From NCBI GenBank assembly GCA_965153355.1, contig OZ231127.1:70370001-70434000 (forward strand): 64,000 nucleotides of DNA, in the 5' to 3' direction. The stretch's first letter is position 1; every line of letters begins with the position of its first letter. The position numbers were made by a program, and so were the translations under genes. Source of the stretch: Flaccisagitta enflata (Eukaryota; Chaetognatha; Sagittoidea; Aphragmophora). The notes beneath the pieces were generated by a model. It was not told where the DNA came from and did not search any database. It saw only the letters and a program-made list of their open reading frames with translations. Positions 60,206 to 64,000 of this stretch are shown piece after piece.

Positions 60206-60850
60206 CCTGCATGGATTACCAGTGAACCCCCAACTATGCTTTTGTTTCCATGTAGTATCAGGAGACAGGAACTGAACAGAAAATTAAACAATCCCTTGAA
60301 ATTAAACAACTTAAACTAACAAATATCATGATCTTGCTTGTTTTTGTTTAATTTGAGCCCATTGAGACCCTTGGAGGGGTGTTCAGGGGGTTGTTAATCT
60401 TAATTTTCATCTCCTCAGAGCTTCCCTGTATCATGTGATGGTGAATAAACATAAAATTCAGCTCTCACTTGAAATTGAACCGCCTCAACTGATGATAATA
60501 TCAGAATTTTTATTATTTTGCATTATTTCAGTTCATTTGGAGCTTTTTGAGCCCCTAAATGGATCTGTAAAGGGCCCCCAACCTTCACCTCTGTTCCCAA
60601 ATAGTAAGCCTTTATCAAGTTCCAGTAACGTAACAAAAAAAATAAGCACTAGCTTGAAAGTAGACCATTTTGATTACCAAACATGCTATGATTTTGATCA
60701 ATTTGGGCCATTTTGAGCTTTTTGAGCCCCCAGAATAGGCACCCAAGGGGCCCTTGACCTGCTCTTTTGTTCCCCCACAAGTTGTTTGTATCAGGTTTCA
60801 ATAACTGTTATAAGAAATTAACACTCCTTTGAAATATAATCATCAACCTT
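60200..60850. repeat. ~177-bp degenerate tandem repeat
   Basis: Units start with TTTGAGCCC at about 60198, 60352, 60547 and 60724 and include CCCCCAACCT and CTTGAAATTGAA-like words. Confidence 0.65.
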
Positions 60851-61634
60851 ATCAAAAATGCCTGATATCAGTTATTTCTAGTGTGGACACATTTCTCGCA
60901 GGTTCCGATCTAGTTCATAACAATATCAATATATTAAGAATGCCTCCACCTAATATCCTGAAATTTTAGAGGTAGGCACAGAATTTCATGCTCTTTCAGA
61001 TGGTACCACAGGAGAACCACTGAAGTATCAAATATCTTCACAACTTACTATGGAACATAGTGTGACACAAGTGTGACAGGGTGTGGACACATTTCTTATA
61101 GCGCTTTCAAAAACATATATCTCCGGACTGAGAGATCACGAGGACATGAAATTTGGCATGTATACTCCCATATGTCTTTGTTAAACAAGCAAAAGAAAAA
61201 AAATGTTAAAAGATAAGCCAAAGTGACTTTTTTGATAACCAAAACAAACTTTTTGATTACATTGAAAAAAACTGGGATTTCTTGAAAAAAGGCTGTAGTT
61301 GCAATTTTGACACAGTGAATGATCACCTATCAACACAAGATTTTAGGTACTCTTAACCACAACCAAAACAAAGGAAAATAGCCCATTTTTACTAAGTTTT
61401 TTTATTTTTTTGATACCTGTTATGTTTGTTTTAATCATTGGGACATAAGTGTGACCCACAAAAATGGGTCAAATTAGCCCCTTTTTGGCCATATACGCTT
61501 CAAGTAAGCTGCTCCCAAAGATAAGTGGTTGTTTCTCAAGTTGTACCTGATATCTTGGGACCATAAAAACACTTTATCTTAAAATGATATTGATTAAGGA
61601 TATATTATTTATTATCATATAAGGGCATTTCCTT
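60851..61634. other. Unannotated AT-rich stretch
   Basis: GTGGACACATTTCT occurs at 60882 and 61083 and GTGTGACA-type words recur nearby; a decayed ~200-bp duplication is possible. No gene seen. Confidence 0.35.
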
Positions 61635-61790
61635 GGCCCGCCGTTTCCTGAATCATGCCTTTTATACAATAAATGTCAATCTATACTAGTTAGGACTTGA
61701 TCAATTTTAAATCCATGTCTCTTGGCATCAGAGAGTAAAAGCTTAACAGAATCCAACAACTCAGGTGGATGACCCTGTAAAGAAGTGGAG
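61635..61790 (-). repeat. Inverted-repeat arm (partner at 55735-55857)
   Basis: Reverse complement of the left arm without the nested foldback. Confidence 0.85.
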
Positions 61791-61801
61791 TGATGTTTGT
61801 T

Positions 61802-62225
61802 TGAGCATGCAAATACAAGAAATCATGTTCCTGAGTGTAGCTACCCATCGTTGAGGGTGCTTTTGAGTATTCTAGCTCATTTAGCTCAATTTTTTTTCTA
61901 ATGTTAAATCGGTAAAATGAATAGATATTTTGATAATTTTCTGAGCATGCAAATGCAAGAAAGCATGTCAGTAAGCATGGATGCTCATCTGTGAGGGTGT
62001 TTTTCAGTATTCTAGCTCACTTAGCTCATTTAGCTCAGTCTTTTTTTCTGATTTTAGATGGCATAAATGTTTTGATACATGTCTGAGCATGCAAATACAA
62101 GAACATATCTGTGTGCATAATTGGTCATCTGGGTGAGTGATTTTGAGTATTTTAGCCCATCAAGCTCATTTGGCTCAGTCCTATTCTTATCTGATTTTCT
62201 GTGCATTCAATACATACAATTGCTC
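61802..62225. repeat. Three-copy ~140-bp tandem repeat
   Basis: Units begin TGAGCATGCAAATACAAGAA at about 61803, 61943 and 62083 and contain TTTTGAGTATTCTAGCTCA and TTTAGCTCAGTC. Confidence 0.88.
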
Positions 62226-62297
62226 TTGATTTGATCTAACAAATGCAAAATTTGCAGTGACTGAAGACGAAAGCATGGTGAAAAGAAACCAATGCTT

Positions 62298-62336
62298 ATG
62301 ACTTTTTTCCTCACGGCGATAGCCGCCATTACTGGT
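62298..62336 (+). repeat. Short conserved motif with GGCGATAGCCGCC core, copy 3
   Basis: ATGACTTTTTTCCTCACGGC and GATAGCCGCCATTACTGGTA; see 4884 and 40158. Confidence 0.6.
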
Positions 62337-62339
62337 ACT

Positions 62340-62895
62340 TTCGATTTAGCAAAATTATCAATTTCAATCAAATTCAGACAATTAAATTTAGCAAAATATG
62401 GAAAAAATGCGACTTAAGGTGATTCAAACCCAAAGTCATTTAGAAAGCCAATGATAGGGCCTTCTATGAACTTTTCTATAAGCAGTAACACTTCTGATTT
62501 GAGAAAAAAGAAGTCATTTCAGCCTTTATTAACGTTCCGCGCACACATCTGCGTATAAGCAAAACAAGTTGTCCAAGGATCGCACATGGTCAGTGATACG
62601 CAATGCCCCACTCACTGTGCTTTTAAAAAAGTTTTCAGTGGAAAGTCATATAACTGTGGGTTTTTCTGCATTTTTGAGCAGTATTGGGATGTAAGAGCAT
62701 GTAACTAGCAAAAATAAAATCATTCCCCGAGCGCTTTTTGAGTAATTTTCAAAATAGAAAAAAATTAAACTTATTTGTAGTGCAGATTCTAATGAGTTGT
62801 ATTGGCTCATTTTTTGATTCCATATTGTTATTCTATACAAAATTTTTTTTCATTTGATAGGTCACACTATATGGTTTTATATAGAAATTAGGTTT
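62340..62895. other. Unannotated stretch with an element C tail relic
   Basis: CGCACATGGTCAGTGATACG and GCAATGCCCC at 62580-62612 resemble the tail of element C (16895-16935). Nothing else recognised. Confidence 0.4.
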
Positions 62896-62897
62896 TT

Positions 62898-64000
62898 GTC
62901 CGCGACGGAATACCATTCCGACGCGGACTATAATTCGAGGCGGGTGGGTGTCGTCGTCGTCGTTGTCGTCGTCGTCCACACTTTTAAAAATGGGCTAACT
63001 TTTGAACGCCTTGACTGATTTGCTTCATATTTGGAGGGAAGTTGTACTAGGGTAAGCCGCTTTGCGGCCTATATGTATGTTATGATCTGACCCACCCCAA
63101 CCGGAAAAATCATACATTTTTCAACCTATTTGGTTGAAACTTGGTATGTAGTCTCTAAATGGAAGGACTCAACATATGTATTTGAATTGTAAAGATTTTA
63201 GCATGCTAACTGGCCAAACTGGCCTACCACCCAACAGCCTACTAGCCGAAAAGTGAAAAACGTGCATAACTTCTGCATTTTTCAACTGATTTGGTTGAAA
63301 CTTGGTATGTAGCCTCTAAATGGAAGGACTCAACATATGTATTTGAATTGTAAAGATTTTAGCATGCTAACCGGCCAAACCGGCCTACCACCCAACCAGC
63401 CTACCAGCCGAAAAGTGAAAAACGTGCATCACTTCTGCATTTTTCAACCGATTTGGTTAAAACTTGGTATGTAGTCTCTAAATGGAAGGACTCAACATAT
63501 GTATTTGAATTGTAAAGATTTCAGCATGCTAACCAGCCAAACCGGCCTACCACCCAACCAGCCTACCAGCCAAATAGTGAAAAATGTGCATAACTTCTGC
63601 ATTTTTCAACCGATTTGGTTGAAACTTGGTTTGGAGTCTCTGAATAGAAGGACTCAATATAAGTATTTGAATCGTGAAGATTTTAGCATGCTAACCGGCC
63701 AAACCGGCCTACCACCCAACTAGCCTACCAGCCTTAAAGTGAAAAAAGTTCATAATTTTGGCGTTTTTCAACTGTTTAGGTGTAAACTTGGTATGTTTTC
63801 TCTAAGTGGAAGGACTCAACATATGTATTTGATTTGTAAAGATTTTAGCATGCTAACCGGCCTACCACCCAACCAGCCTACCAGCCTACCACCTTAAAAG
63901 TGAAAAATGTGCATAACTTGAACAATTCTCAATCGATTTGGTTAAAATTTGGTATGTAGACTAGGACAGGGGTTCTGACACAAATTTTGGCAGATCCTTC
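62898..64000 (+). mobile_element. Element B with 162-bp satellite, runs off the window
   Basis: Hairpin GTCCGCGACGGAAT / ATTCCGACGCGGAC (62898-62928, one mismatch), GGCGGGTGGG, (GTCGTC)n at 62948-62976, about 150 bp of unique sequence, then satellite units of 161-162 bp (starts near 63141, 63302, 63464, 63626, 63788, 63949) with GGTATGTAGTCTCTAAATGG and AGCATGCTAACCGGCC. Confidence 0.85.

Overview
This window is repeat-rich, AT-leaning nuclear DNA of an animal. Three things point to Metazoa: a secreted/membrane protein with ankyrin, EGF-like and Ig-like modules; a second membrane-protein gene that can be assembled from four exons with consistent GT-AG splice phases; and a landscape dominated by DNA transposon derivatives, foldback elements and satellites. 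Many repeats combine a terminal hairpin, subterminal inverted repeats, an ACGG/ACCG-type tetranucleotide run and a core of tandem repeats. That is the layout described for pearl/CvA and DINE-1 (HINE, Helitron-like) elements, which are prominent in bivalves. A mollusc or other marine invertebrate is therefore my best guess, but the species is not identified.

Layout. 1-4286 (minus) holds the 5' part of a large, almost intronless gene for a multi-domain, multi-pass membrane protein. It runs off the left edge and carries one frameshift and one in-frame stop. 4.3-49 kb has no intact gene that I can defend. It holds a 1.55-kb foldback with TA/CAGT termini, a 3.8-kb inverted repeat built of ~165-bp units, several small transposon derivatives with target-site duplications, two classes of GTCC-rich elements (called A and C below), minisatellites of 10, 14, 21 and ~55 bp, a four-copy ~520-bp tandem repeat, and very long CT, GT, TTC, TTG, TATG, GAAT and CTTT microsatellites. 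Two protein fragments there look transposon-derived: a C-terminal piece of a reverse-transcriptase-type polyprotein and a cysteine-rich CXC-type fragment.

49767-52461 (plus) is a complete four-exon gene for a 496-residue type I membrane protein of unknown family. An element-A remnant sits at the 3' end of its second intron. 52.5-64 kb is again repeats: a diffuse inverted repeat around 55.7-61.8 kb enclosing an element A whose interior expanded into 10-bp satellites, a ~140-bp triplicate, and at the right edge an element B with a 162-bp satellite that also occurs, inverted, at 26.1-27.1 kb.

The two genes show no functional link to each other. The most interesting pattern is the element A family: its terminal hairpin changes sequence between copies while keeping base pairing, and the matching 5' subterminal repeat changes with it.
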